Source: Streptomyces sp. TLI_053
GTDB lineage: Bacteria; Actinomycetota; Actinomycetes; Streptomycetales; Streptomycetaceae
Reading direction: 5' to 3'
DNA: 64,000 bases
Assembly (NCBI RefSeq): GCF_900105395.1
Contig: NZ_LT629775.1
Span: forward strand, 3,680,001-3,744,000
Of this stretch, positions 1 to 9,566 are shown piece by piece (the first letter of the stretch is position 1; each line of letters opens with the position of its first letter). Below the pieces are notes generated by a model that made no database searches, was not told the DNA's origin, and saw only the letters and a program-made list of their open reading frames with translations. The position numbers and the translations under genes were made by a program.

Positions 1-1329
1 GACCGAGACGCCCTGCTCGGCCAGCTTGGCCTCGCCCTCCGGGCCCAGCTCGGCCCAGGAGATCCGGCCCCAGCCGGTGGCGGCGGCCTCGACCGCCTCG
101 TCGAGGTTGGCGACGTCCACCGTGCGGGCCTCGCGGCGCTCGCGCGACTGACGCAGCAGCAGGGCCTGGTCCTCGTCGAGGATGCCCGGGAGGATCGCCG
201 CCAGCGAGTCGATCGAGACCGGCTCCTTGCCGCCCGGGATCCGGCGGGCCAGCATGGCCGTGCCGTTCTCCAGGTCGCGCGGGCCGACCTCGATCCGCAG
301 CGGAACGCCCTTGAGCTCCCAGTCGACGGCGCGGCGGCCGAACGGGGTGTCGGTACGGTCGTCGACGACCACCCGGATGCCGGCGGCCTCCAGCGCGGCG
401 CCGATCTCGCGGACCTTGGCGATCACCGCGTCGTCACCCTTGATGGCGAGCACGACGGCCTGGACCGCGGCGAGCCGCGGCGGGACGCGCAGGCCGTTGT
501 CGTCGCCGTGGGACATGATCAGGCCGCCGACCATGCGGGTCGAGACGCCCCAGGAGGTCTGCCAGACGTGCTCGCGCTCGGCACCCTGCAGCTGGTAGGT
601 GGTGTTGAACGCCTTGGCGAAGTTCTGGCCCAGCTCGTGGCTGGTGCCCATCTGCAGCGCCTTGCCGTCGCCCATCATGCCCTCGAGGGTGAGGGTGTTG
701 ATGGCGCCCGCGAACCGCTCCTTGGCGGTCTTGCGGCCGAGCACGACGTCGATGCCGAGCACGTTGGTCATGAAGTCGCCGTAGACCTGGGTGTGGATCA
801 TCGAGGCGTAGTCACGAGCGTCCTCGTACGTGGCGTGGGCCGTGTGGCCCTCCTGCCAGAGGAACTCGGTGGTGCGCAGGAACACCCGCGGACGCAGCTC
901 CCAACGGACCACATTGGCCCACTGGTTGATCAGCAGGGGCAGGTCGCGGTGGCTCTGCACCCACTTCGAGAAGTACTCGTTGATGATGGTCTCGGAGGTC
1001 GGCCGGACGACGACCGGCTCGTCCAGCTGCTTGCCGCCGCCGTGGGTGACCACCGCGAGCTCGGGGGCGAAGCCCTCGACGTGCTCGGCCTCCTTGGTCA
1101 GGTACGACTGCGGGATGAACATCGGGAAGTAGGCGTTCTGGGCACCCGCCTTCTTGATCCGGGCGTCCATCTCCTGCTGCATCCGCTCCCACAGGCCGTA
1201 GCCGTACGGTCGGATGACCATGGTGCCGCGCACCGGACCGTTGTCGGCCAGCTCGGCCTTGTTGATGAGGTCCTGGTACCAGCGCGGGAAGTCTTCCGCC
1301 TGGGGGGTGAGAACGGGTGCCTTAGCCAT
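1..1329 (-). CDS. proS: Prolyl-tRNA synthetase, archaeal/eukaryotic type (3' end outside window)
   Basis: Charges tRNA-Pro with proline in the cytoplasm. The N-terminus (MAKAPVLTPQ, then ELADNGPVRGTMVIRPYGYG and QNAYFPMFIP) is that of the archaeal/eukaryotic-like ProRS class, not the longer bacterial class with an inserted editing domain. Class II motif 2 is seen around FLRTTEFLWQEGHTAHA, and GTSHELGQNFAKAF fits motif 3 surroundings. The ATG at 1329 is the family's usual start. About 443 codons are present; the family is about 470, so only the C-terminal tail is cut by the window edge. It is transcribed away from the divergent methyltransferase gene. As far as I recall, streptomycetes usually carry a bacterial-type proS elsewhere, so this may be a second ProRS. 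Confidence 0.93.
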   Translation of the reverse strand, partial: MAKAPVLTPQAEDFPRWYQDLINKAELADNGPVRGTMVIRPYGYGLWERMQQEMDARIKKAGAQNAYFPMFIPQSYLTKEAEHVEGFAPELAVVTHGGGKQLDEPVVVRPTSETIINEYFSKWVQSHRDLPLLINQWANVVRWELRPRVFLRTTEFLWQEGHTAHATYEDARDYASMIHTQVYGDFMTNVLGIDVVLGRKTAKERFAGAINTLTLEGMMGDGKALQMGTSHELGQNFAKAFNTTYQLQGAEREHVWQTSWGVSTRMVGGLIMSHGDDNGLRVPPRLAAVQAVVLAIKGDDAVIAKVREIGAALEAAGIRVVVDDRTDTPFGRRAVDWELKGVPLRIEVGPRDLENGTAMLARRIPGGKEPVSIDSLAAILPGILDEDQALLLRQSRERREARTVDVANLDEAVEAAATGWGRISWAELGPEGEAKLAEQGVSV

Positions 1330-1549
1330 GGGCGAATCGTACGGGGAGCGGGGCCCCGACTTCGAATCCGTTCCGGGCCGCCGTCCGGGCCCTGCCGTCG
1401 GTGTCCCGCACCGGGGCGCACGCCCCCGACGCGCGCGCACCACCCCGCACCCCTCTGGACGCCGCGCCCGAGCCGCTGTTCGCTGGAGTGGGGCGGGACG
1501 TCGAGGGGGGTTCGGAGCAGCACGTCGAAGGACCGGATGGGAGGCCGCG

Positions 1550-2350
1550 ATGGCTTCAGCTGGGGTGATCGGTACGACCGCAGGACCCGTCGGCACCGGG
1601 CGGGACAACGCCCGGGCCCGGGACTGGGCGGAGATCCAGGAACGGATGCTGGTACCGCTCTACGAGGCCGTCCACGACCGGCTGGAGGTGGGTCCGGCAA
1701 CCAGCCTGCTGGGCCTGGGCTGCCGCTCCGGTCTCGCCCTGCTGCTGGCGGCCGGACGGGGTGCCCAGGTGGCCGGTCTGGAGCGGGACGGCGAGCTGCG
1801 CGCGCTGGCCGCCGGACGCGGTCTGCGGGTCGGCGCGGGTCACCGGCCGACCGCGGACGTCGCCCGCTCGGCCTATTCGCTGGTCACCGTTTTCGAGCAG
1901 CCGCCACCGGCGGGCGAACCGCGCCGGACGGTCGCGGCGGCGGCCCGGCTGGTCCTGCCCGGCGGGCACGTGGTGCTGGCCGCCTGGGGCCCCAGGGAGC
2001 GCTGCGAGAGCGCGGCCGTCCTGGACGTCGCCCGGCGGATGGCCAGGCGCAGCGGCGCGCGCGACCCGTTCGAGCTGAGCCCGCCCGGGGCGCTGGAGGA
2101 CCTGCTCGCCGGGACCGGCCTGCGCCCGGCCGGCGGCGGGCGGGTCGGTTGCCCGTTCGCCTACCCGGACCTGGACAGTGCCGTGCGCGGGCTGCTCTCG
2201 ACCGGGCTGTACGACGCGGCGGCGGAGTTCTCCGGGGCGCCGCTGGTCGCGAAGGAGCTGGAGGAGGCGCTGCAGCCCCACCTGCGGCCGGACGGGACGG
2301 TGCGGATGGCGAACGTCTTCCGCTATCTGATCGCCGAACGGCCCCGCTGA
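1550..2350 (+). CDS. Class I SAM-dependent methyltransferase-like protein
   Basis: A 266-aa protein with a Rossmann-type motif I (LLGLGCRSGLAL, about residues 49-60) and a later VLPGGHVVLAAWG segment typical of post-motif III strands of class I methyltransferases. The substrate cannot be told; there is no motif for a DNA, rRNA or small-molecule subfamily. The ATG at 1550 is chosen because GGGAGG lies 7-12 bases before it; longer in-frame starts upstream run into the promoter region of proS. A strong hairpin at 2471-2509 follows the stop. It is a single gene, divergent from proS and convergent with ftsH. Confidence 0.7.
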   Translation: MASAGVIGTTAGPVGTGRDNARARDWAEIQERMLVPLYEAVHDRLEVGPATSLLGLGCRSGLALLLAAGRGAQVAGLERDGELRALAAGRGLRVGAGHRPTADVARSAYSLVTVFEQPPPAGEPRRTVAAAARLVLPGGHVVLAAWGPRERCESAAVLDVARRMARRSGARDPFELSPPGALEDLLAGTGLRPAGGGRVGCPFAYPDLDSAVRGLLSTGLYDAAAEFSGAPLVAKELEEALQPHLRPDGTVRMANVFRYLIAERPR

Positions 2351-2393
2351 CAGCGATCCCGCCGCCGCACCGAGCACCACCACCGGCCGCCGG

Positions 2394-2456
2394 CCACCAC
2401 ACCGACCGCAGCCGCACCGACCACCGACCACCACACCGACCGCAGCCGCACCGACC
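2394..2456. repeat. 29-bp direct repeat, two exact copies
   Basis: The 29-base C-rich units at 2394-2422 and 2428-2456 are identical (period 34) and sit in the short gap between the methyltransferase gene and its terminator hairpin. Function unknown; probably slippage in GC-rich spacer DNA. Confidence 0.8.
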
Positions 2457-2470
2457 GCAGCACGGCGACG

Positions 2471-2509
2471 ACGGAGGGGCGCGCGTCACCCTGACGCACG
2501 CCCCTCCGT
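2471..2509. terminator. Bidirectional intrinsic terminator
   Basis: An 18-bp stem with one mismatch (2471-2488 with 2492-2509, loop CCC) lies between the convergent methyltransferase and ftsH genes. There is no long T run, as is common in streptomycetes. Confidence 0.75.
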
Positions 2510-2530
2510 CCGGGGCCGGGGACCGGCGGC

Positions 2531-4450
2531 TCAGGCCTGGTCGAGCGTCTTCCGGGGCACCCCCGCCGCCCGGTACGCCGCCTCCTCGTCCAGCGTCTCG
2601 GCCTCCAGCAGCGCCGCCGACAACGCGTCCAGCCGGTCCCGCTGCTCGGTCAGCAGCCGCACCGCCTCGTCGTAGCACTCCGCGACGATCCGCCGGGCCT
2701 CCTCGTCCACCGCGTCCAGCGTGGTCGGCGCGGCCGAGAGCCCGTACGCCCCCTGCGGGTCGGACGGCACGGCGGTGAGCCGGCCGACCCGCTCGCTCAT
2801 GCCCCACCGGCCGGCCATGCCGCGGGCGATGTTGGTGACCTGCTCCAGATCGCTCTCCGCCCCGGTGGTGATGACCCCGTAGACCACCTGCTCGGCCGCC
2901 ATCCCGCCGAGCGCGCCGATGATCCGGCCGCGCAGGTAGGGCTCGGTGTAGGAGTACCGGTCGGTCTCCGGGGTGGACAGGGTGACCCCGAGGGCGCGGC
3001 CGCGCGGCACGATGGTGATCTTTCGGACCGGGTCCGCGCCCGGCTGGAGCATGCCGAGCAGGGCGTGGCCGCTCTCGTGGTACGCCGTCCGCTCGCGTTC
3101 GGCCTGCGGCATCACCAGCGGCCGGACGGCGCCCAGCTGGACCTTCTCCAGCGCGTCCGAGAGGTCGCGCTCGTTCACCGAGTCCTGGCGGCGCTTGACC
3201 GCCAGCAGCGCGGCCTCGTTGACCAGGTTGGCCAGTTCGGCGCCGGTCATGCCGGGCGTCACCTTGGCCAGCTGGTTCAGGTCGGCGTCCCCGGCCAGCG
3301 GGACGTGCCGGGAGTGGATCCGCAGGATGGCCGCGCGGCCGTCGCGGTCCGGCGGGCTGACCGTGATCCGCCGGTCGAAGCGGCCGGGACGCAGCAGGGC
3401 CGGGTCGAGCACGTCCGCCCGGTTGGTGGCGGCGATGACGATGACGCCCTCGGAGCCGCTGAAGCCGTCCATCTCGGTGAGGATCTGGTTGAGCGTCTGC
3501 TCGCGCTCGTCGTGGCCGCCCATCCCGCCGCCGCTGCCGCGCTGCCGGCCGATGGTGTCGATCTCGTCGATGAAGACGATCGCCGGGGCGACCTTGCGGG
3601 CCTCGGCGAAGAGTTCGCGCACCCGGCTGGCGCCGACGCCGACGATCATCTCGATGAACTCGGAGGCGGAGGCCGAGAAGAACGGCACGTCCGCCTCGCC
3701 CGCGACGGCCCGGGCCAACAGGGTCTTGCCGGTGCCGGGCGGGCCGCTGAGCAGGACGCCGCGCGGCATCTTGGCGCCGAGCCGGCGGTACTGCTGCGGG
3801 TTCTTCAGGAAGTCGACCACCTCGCTGAGTTCGGCCTCGACCTCGTCGATGCCGGCCACGTCGGCGAAGGTGGTCCGTCGGCCGGCCTCGGCGGTGACCG
3901 GCTTGGGCGGGGCCTTGCGGCCGAGCGCGCCGGCGCCGAGGCCCCCGGCCATCCGGCGGGCGAGCAGCACCCAGACCAGGATCAGCAGCAGCATCGGGGC
4001 CAGCGAGATCAGCAGGTTGGCGAGGAAGCTGCGCTGCTGGACGACGGGCGAGGCGGTGACCTCGACGCCCTGCTGCTGGAGGGTGGTCCAGAGGTTGTCC
4101 CCGGCGAAGACCGGCCGCTGGGTGTCGAACTCGGTGTACGTCCCCTTGCCGCCGTCCGGCTTCGGCTCGGCGTTCTTGAGGGTGCCCTCGATCGAGTCGC
4201 CCTTGGAGTAGATCTTGGTGACGTTGCCCTTGTTCAGCTGGTTGTTGAACTCGGTGTAGGAGATCGTGGTGGCGCCGCCGGGGCCGAAGAAGGACAGCAG
4301 CAGATCGCTGATCAGGAACACCACGAGCGCGGTCAGGACGAGGCCGATCCAGCCGCCGGGCATCCTGCGGCGCGGGGGCGGCGGGGGCGGGGCGCCCTCG
4401 GAACGCCACGGCTGGTCGGGGGTCTGGCGCGGCGGCACGGGATCAGTCAC
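2531..4450 (-). CDS. ftsH: ATP-dependent zinc metalloprotease FtsH
   Basis: Membrane-anchored AAA+ protease that degrades misfolded membrane proteins and selected soluble ones. The 639-aa product has a proline-rich N-terminus, a membrane helix at about 34-55, an extracytoplasmic domain, a second helix at about 143-166, then the AAA domain: Walker A GPPGTGKT (236-243), Walker B FIDEID (293-298), the SRH (341-360). The zinc site is HESGH (458-462). The start is GTG. Oddly, the central pore motif, usually FVG, reads IVG with Ile269 in place of the aromatic residue. From memory it corresponds to the second FtsH (SCO5587) of S. coelicolor next to ffh, so a canonical FtsH is expected elsewhere. Confidence 0.95.
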   Translation of the reverse strand: MTDPVPPRQTPDQPWRSEGAPPPPPPRRRMPGGWIGLVLTALVVFLISDLLLSFFGPGGATTISYTEFNNQLNKGNVTKIYSKGDSIEGTLKNAEPKPDGGKGTYTEFDTQRPVFAGDNLWTTLQQQGVEVTASPVVQQRSFLANLLISLAPMLLLILVWVLLARRMAGGLGAGALGRKAPPKPVTAEAGRRTTFADVAGIDEVEAELSEVVDFLKNPQQYRRLGAKMPRGVLLSGPPGTGKTLLARAVAGEADVPFFSASASEFIEMIVGVGASRVRELFAEARKVAPAIVFIDEIDTIGRQRGSGGGMGGHDEREQTLNQILTEMDGFSGSEGVIVIAATNRADVLDPALLRPGRFDRRITVSPPDRDGRAAILRIHSRHVPLAGDADLNQLAKVTPGMTGAELANLVNEAALLAVKRRQDSVNERDLSDALEKVQLGAVRPLVMPQAERERTAYHESGHALLGMLQPGADPVRKITIVPRGRALGVTLSTPETDRYSYTEPYLRGRIIGALGGMAAEQVVYGVITTGAESDLEQVTNIARGMAGRWGMSERVGRLTAVPSDPQGAYGLSAAPTTLDAVDEEARRIVAECYDEAVRLLTEQRDRLDALSAALLEAETLDEEAAYRAAGVPRKTLDQA

Positions 4451-4567
4451 CCATCGGACAATACGGACATCTGCTCGGAGCCTCCAACCGCAACGCCGCT
4501 CCCGGCCCGCCCCCGCCCGGCCGCCCCGCCGTGAGCCCCGCTGCGAGCCCCGCCCTCAGCCCCGCCG

Positions 4568-5107
4568 TCAGCCCCGCTCGTCCGCCGCGGCCGACCCGGG
4601 CCATTCCTCCGAGGTCAGCGCGAACCGCTCGTGGTCCCGCCAGCCCCCCTGGAGGAACAGCATCCGCGGCGTGAACCCCTCGTGCCGGAAGCCCAGCCGC
4701 TTGGCGAGCGCGATCGACCGCCCGTTGTCCGGCTGGACGTTGATCTCCAGCCGGTGCAGCCCCAGCCCGCCCTCCGGGTGCCCGGCGAAGCAGGTGTCCA
4801 GCACCAGCCGCAGGCCCTCGGTCATCCGCCCGGTGCCGGCGAACGGCAGGAACGAGTCGTAGCCCAGCGAGCCGTTGCAGAAGCGGCCCATCACGATGTT
4901 GGCCACATTGACCTTGCCGACCAGCCCGCCGGTCTCCAGGTCGATGATCAGGAAGGTCCGCAGCCCCGGCCCCTGGCGCTCCAGCAGGTCCGGCAGGGCG
5001 TCCGGCTCGACCGGGTTCCACCGGCCGATGTGCTCGGCGGACCGCCGGACCGCCTCGGCGTACGCCACCTCGTCCCCGGCCCGCGGGGCCCTGATCGCTA
5101 CTCGCAT
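4568..5107 (-). CDS. GNAT N-acetyltransferase, RimJ/RimL-like
   Basis: A 179-aa protein of the GCN5-related family, closest in pattern to RimJ/RimL-type protein N-terminal acetyltransferases. The C-terminal half shows the hallmark LGLHRLEINVQPDNGRSIAL run followed by KRLGFRHEGF, the part that holds acetyl-CoA and shapes the acceptor site. The ATG at 5107 gives the usual MRVAIRAP start; an in-frame ATG 24 bases upstream (MVIRDDGP) is possible but adds residues not expected in the family. No strong ribosome site is visible before either. The acceptor is unknown. Confidence 0.8.
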   Translation of the reverse strand: MRVAIRAPRAGDEVAYAEAVRRSAEHIGRWNPVEPDALPDLLERQGPGLRTFLIIDLETGGLVGKVNVANIVMGRFCNGSLGYDSFLPFAGTGRMTEGLRLVLDTCFAGHPEGGLGLHRLEINVQPDNGRSIALAKRLGFRHEGFTPRMLFLQGGWRDHERFALTSEEWPGSAAADERG

Positions 5108-5127
5108 CGGACCATCATCTCGAATGA

Positions 5128-5227
5128 CCATCGGGCATGCGAACGGCCCACCTCCGCGGAAAGACCGGGACGGCGGGCCATCGGGCATGCGAACGGCCCA
5201 CCTCCCCGGGAAGACCGGGACGGCGGG
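5128..5227. repeat. 50-bp tandem duplication carrying terminator half-stems
   Basis: Two 50-bp units (5128-5177, 5178-5227) differ only in a five-base stretch near their centres. Each holds GAACGGCCC followed by GGCGGGCC, so the duplication repeats the hairpin element found downstream of ffh. Confidence 0.85.
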
Positions 5228-5235
5228 CCGTTCGC
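5189..5235. terminator. Intrinsic terminator downstream of ffh
   Basis: A perfect 11-bp stem, GCGAACGGCCC at 5189-5199 with its complement at 5225-5235, lies 45 bases after the ffh stop. It overlaps the second unit of the 50-bp tandem duplication. Confidence 0.7.
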
Positions 5236-5280
5236 CCCGGGACCCGCGGGCAGCGGGACCGGGTCAGGACCGGGTCAGGA

Positions 5281-6846
5281 CTACAGCAGGTCCTTGAACT
5301 CCTTGGGCAGCTCGAAGTCGGCCGGGCCCTTGCCCGCGCCGAGACCGAACGCGCCGCCCTGGGCGGGCGCCTGGTCGGCACCGGGGCCGAGCGCGCGGCG
5401 CTCGGCGGCCGCGGCCTCCTCCTGCGCCCGCTTCAGCGGGTTGCCGCTCTTGCGCTTGCCCTTGGCGGCCGGGGCCTTCTTGGTGCTCTTCTTGCCGCCG
5501 CCACCCATGCCCGGGATGCCCGGCATACCGGGGACGCCCTTGCCGGAGGCCATCGCCGACATCATCTTGCGGGCCTCGAAGAACCGCTCGACCAGGTTCT
5601 TCACCTCGCCGACCTGGACACCCGAACCCTTGGCGATACGGGCCCGGCGCGAGCCGTTGATCAGCTCCGGCTCGGCCCGCTCGGTCGGGGTCATCGACTT
5701 GATGATGGCGCCGACGCGGTTGACGTCCTTGTCGTCGATGTTGTTGATCTGGTCGCGGATCTGGCCCATCCCGGGCAGCATCCCCAGCAGCTTGGAGATC
5801 GAGCCCATCTTCTGGACCTGCTCCAGCTGCGACAGGAAGTCGTCCAGCGTGAAGGCCTTCGGGCCGCCGCGCAGCTTGGCGGCGATCTTCTCGGCCTCGG
5901 CCTGCGAGAAGGTCTGCTCGGCCTTCTCGATCAGCGAGAGGACGTCACCCATGCCCAGGATGCGCGAGGCCATCCGGTCCGGGTGGAAGGCGTCGAAGTC
6001 GTCGACCTTCTCGCCGTTGGAGGCGAACATGATCTGGCGGCCGGTGACGTGCGCGACCGAGAGCGCGGCACCGCCGCGGGCGTCGCCGTCGAGCTTGGAG
6101 AGCACCACACCGGTGAAGTCGACACCGTCGAGGAAGGCCTGCGCGGTGGTGACCGCGTCCTGGCCGATCATGGCGTCGACGACGAACAGGACCTCGTCCG
6201 GGTTCACCGCGGCCCGGATGTCGGCGGCCTGCTGCATGAGCTCGGCGTCGATGCCGAGGCGGCCGGCGGTGTCGACGACGACGACGTCGTACTGCTTCTG
6301 CTTGGCGTACTCGATCGAGTCCCGGGCCACCTGGACCGGGTCGCCGACGCCGTTGCCCGGCTGCGGCCCGTAGAACGCGACGCCCGCGCGGTCGGCGACG
6401 ACCTGCAGCTGGTTGACGGCGTTGGGGCGCTGGAGGTCGCAGGCGACCAGCAGCGGGGTGTGCTTCTGCTTCTTCAGCCAGTGGCCGAGCTTGCCCGCGA
6501 GGGTCGTCTTGCCGGCACCCTGGAGGCCCGCGAGCATGATCACCGTCGGGCCGCTCTTGGCGAACCGCACCCGGCGGGTCTCGCCGCCGAGAATGGCGAC
6601 GAGCTCCTCGTTGACGATCTTGATGATCTGCTGCGCCGGGTTCAGCGCACCGGAGACCTCGGCGCCGAGCGCGCGCTCCTTCACCCGCTTGATGAAGGCC
6701 CGGACGACCGGCAGCGCGACATCCGCCTCCAGCAGCGCGATGCGGATCTCGCGGGTGGTGGCGTCGATGTCCGCCTCGCTCAGGCGGCCCTTGCCCCGGA
6801 GGTTCTTGAACGTCGCTGCGAGGCGATCGGAAAGGGTGTCGAACAC
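5281..6846 (-). CDS. ffh: Signal recognition particle protein Ffh
   Basis: The SRP54 GTPase that, with SRP RNA, binds signal sequences of nascent membrane proteins and hands them to the receptor FtsY, encoded at 14802-15998. The 521-aa product has an N-terminal helical bundle, the NG GTPase domain (P-loop GLQGAGKTT near 108, DTAGR, TKLDGDARGG-type G4 region read here as SKLDGDARGG) and a methionine-rich M domain with the MGMGDVLSLIEKAE start. The C-terminal tail is Gly/Lys/Ala-rich and probably disordered. Start is GTG (MFDTLSDRL), the usual family start. The gene stands between glnD and the GNAT gene with its own terminator. Confidence 0.97.
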   Translation of the reverse strand: MFDTLSDRLAATFKNLRGKGRLSEADIDATTREIRIALLEADVALPVVRAFIKRVKERALGAEVSGALNPAQQIIKIVNEELVAILGGETRRVRFAKSGPTVIMLAGLQGAGKTTLAGKLGHWLKKQKHTPLLVACDLQRPNAVNQLQVVADRAGVAFYGPQPGNGVGDPVQVARDSIEYAKQKQYDVVVVDTAGRLGIDAELMQQAADIRAAVNPDEVLFVVDAMIGQDAVTTAQAFLDGVDFTGVVLSKLDGDARGGAALSVAHVTGRQIMFASNGEKVDDFDAFHPDRMASRILGMGDVLSLIEKAEQTFSQAEAEKIAAKLRGGPKAFTLDDFLSQLEQVQKMGSISKLLGMLPGMGQIRDQINNIDDKDVNRVGAIIKSMTPTERAEPELINGSRRARIAKGSGVQVGEVKNLVERFFEARKMMSAMASGKGVPGMPGIPGMGGGGKKSTKKAPAAKGKRKSGNPLKRAQEEAAAAERRALGPGADQAPAQGGAFGLGAGKGPADFELPKEFKDLL

Positions 6847-6969
6847 GTCGTCGCGGGTCCTCTACGGCATCGGTCTGAGTACGGTCGTCGCCCCCAAGGG
6901 TATCCGGCCGGTCCACGGACGGTCTCCACCCGGGTTCGGCGGGACTCCGGAACCCCCCGGAGGAGCCGG

Positions 6970-9549
6970 TCAGCCCAGGGCCTCGCGCACCGCCGCGGCC
7001 ACCTCCCCGGCCCGCCGGGCGGACAGCGGACGGCCCGCCGCGTCGGTCAGGTAGAAGGCGTCGACGACGTCCGCGCCCAGGGTGGAGACGTGCGCCGTCC
7101 GCACCCGCACCCCCGCGCCGTCCAGGGCCCGGCCGATCCGGTGCAGCAGCCCGGGGGCGTCGTGGGCGCGCACCTCCAGCACCGTGGCGTTCGCCGAGGC
7201 GACCGGGGGCGCCACCGCGACCACCGGCGGCGGCGTCGGGATCCCCCGCCGGCGCGGGGCCGCCGCGTCCCGCTCGGCCAGCCGGCGCGCGACGTCCAGC
7301 GAGCCGTCCAGGGCCCGGCGCAGATCGGCCCGCAGCCGCGCCGCCTCCGGCAGCTCGCCGAACTCCGCCGCCACCGTCCAGGACAGCAGCAGCACCGGCC
7401 CCGCGCCGATCGGGTCCAGCTCCCGCAGCCCCGCCGAGCGGACCGCCAGCCGGTGCAGGGCCAGCACCCCGGCGACGGTGCCGAGCAGCCCCGGCCGGTC
7501 CGGGACGGCCAGCAGCAGCCGCACACCCATCGGCTCGGTGCCCGCCGCGTCCGCCCCGGCCTGGGCCAGCAGGGAGAGCGCCGGTCCGCCGGTCCTGGCC
7601 GCCTCCACCGCGAGCCGCTCCTGCTCGGCGGTCGGCGCGGCGGCCGGCTCCGGGCCCGGGACGGCGTCCCCCGCCAGCCGGGCGGCGGCCCGGGCGGTCA
7701 GCCCGTCCACCAGCGAGGCCCGCCAGCCGCTCCACGCGGCCGGACCGGTGGCCAGCGCGTCCGCCTCGGTCAGCGCCCGCAGCAGCTCCAGCCGGGGCAG
7801 CGTGGTGACCACCTTGGTGACCGCCTCGACGGTGGCCGGGTCGTCCGGATCACGCCGGGTCGCGGTGTCCACCAGGGTCAGGTGGTGGCGGACCAGCACC
7901 GCGAGGGTCTCCACCGACTCCGGGTCGAAGCCCATCCGGGCGGCCACGTCGCGGACGATCACCTCACCCGCCTCGCTGTGGTCACCGGGCCAGCCCTTGC
8001 CGAGGTCGTGCAGCAGCGCGGCGACCAGCAGCAGGTCCGGCCGGGCCACCCGGCGGGTCATCGCGGCCGCCCGCACCGCGGTCTCCACCAGGTGCCGGTC
8101 CACGGTCCAGCGGTGCACGGCGTTGCGCTGCGGCCGGCAGCGGACCCGCTCCCAGTCCGGCAGCATCCTGGTGATCAGCCCCTCCGCCTCCAGTGCCTCC
8201 CAGACCGGCAGACAGGCCTCGCCGGCGCCGAGCAGGGTGACCAGCTGCTCGCGCGCCTCGTCCGGCCAGGGCACCGGCAGCGGACGGCACTCGGCGGCCA
8301 GCCGGCGCACCGTCGCGTGGGAGACGGCGAGCCCGTTCTGCGCGGCCGCCGCCGCGACCCGCAGCGGCAGCACCGGGTCGACGGCCGGGCGGGCGCCCTG
8401 GGCGAGCACCGCCTCGCCGTCCTGCTCGACGACGCCCTCGGCGAGCGGCCGGCGCTCCACCGCGCCCCGGGCCACCGCACCGGCGCCGCGCCGCGCCGCG
8501 CCGGACGCACCGCCGGACGCGCCGCCGAACGCACCGGCGAACGGGAACCCGCGCCGGTGCGGACGGCGGCCCCGGCCCGAGCGGGCGGCCAGCACCCGGT
8601 CCACCGCCCGCCAGGTGACGTCCGCGGCGTAGGCGACCGTCCTGGCCGCCTCGTAGACCTGTCGCAGCAGGGTGTCCGCGTCCAGCACGCCGAGCCGCTC
8701 GGCGACCTGGTCCTGGTCCTGCAGGGCCAGCCGATCGGTGGCCCGCCCGGTGGCCAGGTGGAGCGCGTCGCGCACGTCGGCCAGCCGGAGCGCGGCCGCG
8801 TCCAGGCCCTCCCGGGGCGCGTCCGCCAGCCAGCTCGCGGCGATCGCGTCCAGCGCGACCACGTCCCGCAGCCCGCCCCTGGCCTCCTTGAGGTCGGGCT
8901 CCAGCAGGAAGGACAGCTCGCCGTGCCGCTCGGCCCGCTCCCGGGCCAGCTCGCGCAGCTCCGGCAGCCGCCGCACCGCGCCCGCCCGCCAGTCGGCGAG
9001 CACGGTGGAGCGCAGTGCGGCGGTGAGCGCCGGGTCGCCCGCGACGTGCCGGGCGTCCAGCAGGCCGAGCTGCGCCTTGAGGTCGGCGGCCGCCACCGCC
9101 CGGGCCTCGGCCGGAGTGCGGACGGCGTGGTCCAGGGCCGCGCCGGAGTCCCAGACCGGGTACCAGAGCCGCTCGGGCAGGGCGGGGTCCAGTCGGCCCT
9201 CGTGCAGCAGCAGCACGTCGAGGTCGCTGCGCGGGGAGAGCTCGCCGCGCCCGTAACCGCCGACCGCGACCACGGCGGTCCCGGCCGGGGCGCCGGCCGA
9301 GGCGAACAGGGCGGCCAGCCAGTCGTCGGTGCGCGCGGACAGTTCGGCGCGCCGGGCCCGGCCGCCGGGTCCGGGGGCGGCGAGCAGCGCGGCCCGAGCG
9401 GCGGCGGGGTCGGCCGGTCCGGCCTGGCCAGGGTGGGAGTCGCCGGTGCGGGAGTCGTCGGTGTGGGAGTTGCCGGTGCGGGAGTTGCCGGTGCGGGAGT
9501 CGCCGGTGCGGGAGTCGCCGGTGCGGGAGTCGTCGGTGTGGGAGTCCAT
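6970..9549 (-). CDS. glnD: PII uridylyltransferase/adenylyltransferase GlnD
   Basis: Bifunctional nucleotidyltransferase and nucleotidyl-remover that senses glutamine and modifies the PII protein GlnK; in S. coelicolor it adenylylates GlnK. The 859-aa protein shows the transferase motif GGYGRGELSP followed by SDLDVLLLH, the HD hydrolase domain (LLHDLGKGWPGDHS) and two C-terminal ACT domains. The N-terminus begins with eight imperfect copies of a pentapeptide (DSRTG and variants, residues 2-41), encoded by a 15-bp tandem repeat, which is not part of the family fold. The ATG at 9549 has GGGGA before it; no alternative start is evident after the repeat. It follows glnK in the amtB-glnK-glnD order, but a strong hairpin lies between glnK and glnD. 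Confidence 0.95.
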   Translation of the reverse strand: MDSHTDDSRTGDSRTGDSRTGNSRTGNSHTDDSRTGDSHPGQAGPADPAAARAALLAAPGPGGRARRAELSARTDDWLAALFASAGAPAGTAVVAVGGYGRGELSPRSDLDVLLLHEGRLDPALPERLWYPVWDSGAALDHAVRTPAEARAVAAADLKAQLGLLDARHVAGDPALTAALRSTVLADWRAGAVRRLPELRELARERAERHGELSFLLEPDLKEARGGLRDVVALDAIAASWLADAPREGLDAAALRLADVRDALHLATGRATDRLALQDQDQVAERLGVLDADTLLRQVYEAARTVAYAADVTWRAVDRVLAARSGRGRRPHRRGFPFAGAFGGASGGASGAARRGAGAVARGAVERRPLAEGVVEQDGEAVLAQGARPAVDPVLPLRVAAAAAQNGLAVSHATVRRLAAECRPLPVPWPDEAREQLVTLLGAGEACLPVWEALEAEGLITRMLPDWERVRCRPQRNAVHRWTVDRHLVETAVRAAAMTRRVARPDLLLVAALLHDLGKGWPGDHSEAGEVIVRDVAARMGFDPESVETLAVLVRHHLTLVDTATRRDPDDPATVEAVTKVVTTLPRLELLRALTEADALATGPAAWSGWRASLVDGLTARAAARLAGDAVPGPEPAAAPTAEQERLAVEAARTGGPALSLLAQAGADAAGTEPMGVRLLLAVPDRPGLLGTVAGVLALHRLAVRSAGLRELDPIGAGPVLLLSWTVAAEFGELPEAARLRADLRRALDGSLDVARRLAERDAAAPRRRGIPTPPPVVAVAPPVASANATVLEVRAHDAPGLLHRIGRALDGAGVRVRTAHVSTLGADVVDAFYLTDAAGRPLSARRAGEVAAAVREALG
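9427..9546. repeat. 15-bp tandem repeat, eight units, in glnD 5' end
   Basis: Eight 15-base units encode DSHTD, DSRTG (four times), NSRTG, NSHTD and DSHPG in sequence order with small changes. Likely variable in copy number between strains. Confidence 0.85.
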
Positions 9550-9566
9550 CTGAAGTCCCCGTCCGT

